64,000 bases of DNA from Microbulbifer harenosus (GTDB taxonomy: Bacteria > Pseudomonadota > Gammaproteobacteria > Pseudomonadales > Cellvibrionaceae), in contig NZ_VANI01000010.1 in the NCBI RefSeq assembly GCF_005771435.1, forward strand, positions 245,003-309,002, read 5' to 3'. Within the stretch, counting starts at the first letter, position 1. The number at the start of each line of letters is the position of its first letter. The position numbers and the translations under genes are program-made. Under the pieces are notes generated by a model. The model was not told the DNA's origin and made no database searches. It was given only the letters and a program-made list of their open reading frames with translations. Shown piece by piece: positions 62,378 through 64,000 of this stretch.

Positions 62378-63199
62378 ATGCAGAAATTATTCTCGCACCC
62401 GGTTTACCAATTTTTTGTCAACATCGCTCCATGGGTGATGCTTTTTCTGCTTGGCACTTCTCTGAAGACACTCATGAATCCAGCCCCAGAAAAGCACAAC
62501 CTGATTCCAATAAGCGGTTCCGTACAGAAAATCGGCAAGAGTAGCGGTGTGATTCGCACCGATAGCGGCAACCTTGACGTCAGTTACGATTGCCTCTGCA
62601 ACCACAAATGGGGTGAAAAGCTGTTTGAACAAGATATGCCGGTTACGGCCCTTGGGAAACCGGAAGGCGACGGTTATCGCCTCTGGGATCTGACAATCGA
62701 CGGCCAGCGGATCATCGCCTATGAGGATGTGGCCCCGAAAATTCGCAACAAGCACGAAAATGCAGTGCGCTATGTTTTGCCGGCGATGATTCTTTTTTCG
62801 CTGTTATCTCTGCAGCTGGTTTACCAAAAAATTCAGGAACGGTCTCTCAACAAGAACAAGAGAGAGCTTTTTAAACTACTGGATCAATTGGACGATGACA
62901 AACTGAGTGATGACCAGCGTTTGGCGGTACTTCCCGAAATACTCAATCATGACATTGGGGATATTCTTGGCCCCCTCGAATATATGGCCATGTGTAACAT
63001 CAATAGCGAACTCTTCCTCACCCGTATCGGTACTGCACTGGGTGAGCTCTGGTCAACACTCGAAGTCGAGCAAGTAGACAGTATTACCCTCGTCCAGCCT
63101 GCTGCCAAGCGTGCGGCGATGAAAGTACTCAAGGACAAGGCGCCCGCTCTGAATAATGAACTGGATTCTACTGGTGCACTTCGGCTGGCTACCGATTAA
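62378..63199 (+). CDS. Hypothetical two-helix membrane protein
   Basis: A 273-residue protein, family not recognised. A first membrane helix (about 13-30) is followed by a small periplasmic beta domain (about 40-120, GSVQKIGKSSGVIRT, with Cys72 and Cys74). A second helix (about 130-149) leads to a helical cytosolic domain (about 155-273). AAGGAAG precedes the ATG. It follows the NERD gene by 89 bp on the same strand, so a functional link is possible but unproven. Confidence 0.75.
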   Translation: MQKLFSHPVYQFFVNIAPWVMLFLLGTSLKTLMNPAPEKHNLIPISGSVQKIGKSSGVIRTDSGNLDVSYDCLCNHKWGEKLFEQDMPVTALGKPEGDGYRLWDLTIDGQRIIAYEDVAPKIRNKHENAVRYVLPAMILFSLLSLQLVYQKIQERSLNKNKRELFKLLDQLDDDKLSDDQRLAVLPEILNHDIGDILGPLEYMAMCNINSELFLTRIGTALGELWSTLEVEQVDSITLVQPAAKRAAMKVLKDKAPALNNELDSTGALRLATD

Positions 63200-63316
63200 G
63201 CGACCGCTCGGGGTCAAGACGTGAATTTGAACTCGGCCTCAATAGCAGTTGCAGGAAGTACCTGCATCAGCGCCGGCAGGACGGGGTAACCCCGAATATA
63301 TATAAGGAGATAGCCA

Positions 63317-63823
63317 TTGTATCCGTTCAGAGCACTTCTGCTGTTGCTCGCCCTGCTGTCACAGCCGGGGCTGGCTATTGATGAGCCCGCACAGGCAGCA
63401 CTTGATCGAACGCTCGCCGAGTTAAGAGCCGAGTTTCAGATTCCGGCACTGGCGGTATCGGTGATCGCTTCCGGGGAACTGGTGTATGCGAGCGGTGCAG
63501 GTTACATCGATGAAGAACGGCAGCTACCGGTAACCGGCGATACCACGTTTCGTATCGCATCCATTTCCAAGCTGTTTACTGCGCAATCTATCATGCAGCT
63601 GGTGGAGGCAGGAAAGCTAGAACTGTCCGACCCGGTATCAAAGTACCTTCCCTTGTTCGAAGGCTACCCTATAACGATCGCGCAACTGCTCACCCACACG
63701 GCAGGCATCAAGGATGCAGTACGGCCTGCGGACAACTCACAGCGTCGTTCACAAGCCGACTATCTGGGGCTGGTATTGGCTCAAGGCACGCCTGATACTG
63801 CCGTTCACAATTTCGAATACAGC
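63317..63823 (+). pseudogene. Serine beta-lactamase-family hydrolase, cut by an IS66-type element
   Basis: The N-terminal part of a class C beta-lactamase/D-alanyl-D-alanine-carboxypeptidase-like hydrolase. It has a signal peptide (1-20), the nucleophile motif SISK (Ser82, Lys85) and LLTHTAG. The frame reaches HNFEYS, exactly where the second catalytic motif Y-S-N should be completed, and then enters the left end of an IS66-family element (GTAAGCG at 63824). About half of the protein is missing, so it is inactive unless the rest lies beyond the IS. The TTG start has AAGGAGA at 6 bp. Confidence 0.85.
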
Positions 63824-64000
63824 GTAAGCGCCGTTAAATCGACACACTTCCCCTAACCATACTGAGCCAAATTTTTTGAAACAGGCTTCAAGGGCACATT
63901 CCACGGTAGAAGGGCTTCGAGCTTCTCCAGCGTGTCGGCCTCACCGATTCGGTCCAGTACATAGTGGATGTAGGCTGAGGGCTCCAACTGATTGGCCTTG
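63824..64000. mobile_element. IS66-family insertion sequence, left part only
   Basis: The end sequence GTAAGCGCCGTTAAAT is the typical terminal inverted repeat start of IS66-family elements (GTAA). It is followed by the transposase C-terminus on the minus strand. Family members duplicate 8 bp of target, so AATACAGC (63816-63823) would be repeated at the far end beyond the window. Confidence 0.85.
63853..63999 (-). CDS. IS66-family transposase, C-terminal part
   Basis: The last 48 residues of a TnpC-type DDE transposase; the gene enters from beyond the window. The tail has the IS66 pattern: KANQLEPSAYIHYVL, then a short acidic helix and LEALLPWNVPLK, ending QYG. The stop TAG lies 29 bp inside the terminal repeat end. 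Confidence 0.85.
   Translation of the reverse strand, partial: KANQLEPSAYIHYVLDRIGEADTLEKLEALLPWNVPLKPVSKNLAQYG

Noticed and set aside
1..64000. tRNA genes, CRISPR arrays, prophage structural genes
   Set aside because: Looked for by eye on both strands; no cloverleaf-like gene, no regularly spaced repeats and no phage structural proteins were seen. A covariance-model scan would be the decisive test.

Overview
The window looks like chromosome of a marine gammaproteobacterium of the Cellvibrionales/Microbulbifer type. The reasons are the high-GC core genes, a Vibrio-style TonB2 cluster with TtpC and DUF3450 partners, a Pseudomonas-like order of housekeeping genes (folA-thyA-lgt, rppH-ptsP, ubiI-ubiH-pepP-UPF0149 opposite zapA-6S RNA-ygfA, ilvA opposite rpiA), and many secreted or outer-membrane proteins. 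The species cannot be fixed from sequence reading alone.

Layout. 1-3.6 kb: a REP-like inverted repeat, argA and ilvD. 3.6-9.9 kb: an iron/TonB region on the minus strand. DUF3450 protein, TtpC, ExbB, ExbD, TonB and a TPR protein form one operon, followed by a separate tonB. 10-12.3 kb: thyA-folA (overlapping) and lgt. 12.3-19.4 kb: an NRDE/TANGO2 protein, then three tandem L,D-transpeptidases and a Tat-exported MepK-like endopeptidase, a peptidoglycan 3-3 crosslink module. 19.5-26.5 kb: imelysin lipoprotein, HAD phosphatase, rppH, ptsP, gcvT-gcvH. 26.7-33 kb: SLC13 transporter, 2OG-Fe oxygenase, a 114-bp palindromic repeat, CBS protein, CNNM/CorB-like protein and rhomboid protease. 33-42.5 kb: ubiI, ubiH, pepP, UPF0149, zapA, 6S RNA, ygfA, a 46-residue membrane peptide, ilvA and rpiA. 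42.5-49.5 kb: assorted accessory genes (SLT-like lipoprotein, DUF4168, winged-helix protein, AraC regulator, DUF937-OmpA protein, acyl-CoA dehydrogenase, truncated photolyase-related protein, VF530 protein, GST). 49.5-58.2 kb: secreted M16 protease, a two-gene outer-membrane-type unit, a large ImpA-like metallopeptidase lipoprotein and a small lipoprotein.

58.2-64 kb is an accessory tail. A clearly A+T-rich island (about 58.6-61.6 kb) holds a decayed gene, a stand-alone HSDR_N-type PD-(D/E)xK nuclease and a long coiled-coil protein with two membrane helices. Next come a membrane-anchored NERD nuclease with a topoisomerase-type zinc finger and an unknown two-helix membrane protein. The window ends in a serine beta-lactamase-family gene cut by an IS66-family element, whose transposase C-terminus runs off the edge. 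The nuclease plus coiled-coil membrane pair, with the NERD nuclease next door, is the best candidate for an undescribed (possibly defence-like) system; that role is inference from domains, composition and context only.

No tRNA, rRNA, CRISPR array, prophage or replication origin was recognised. Most operons end in clear hairpin/T-run terminators, which are listed.
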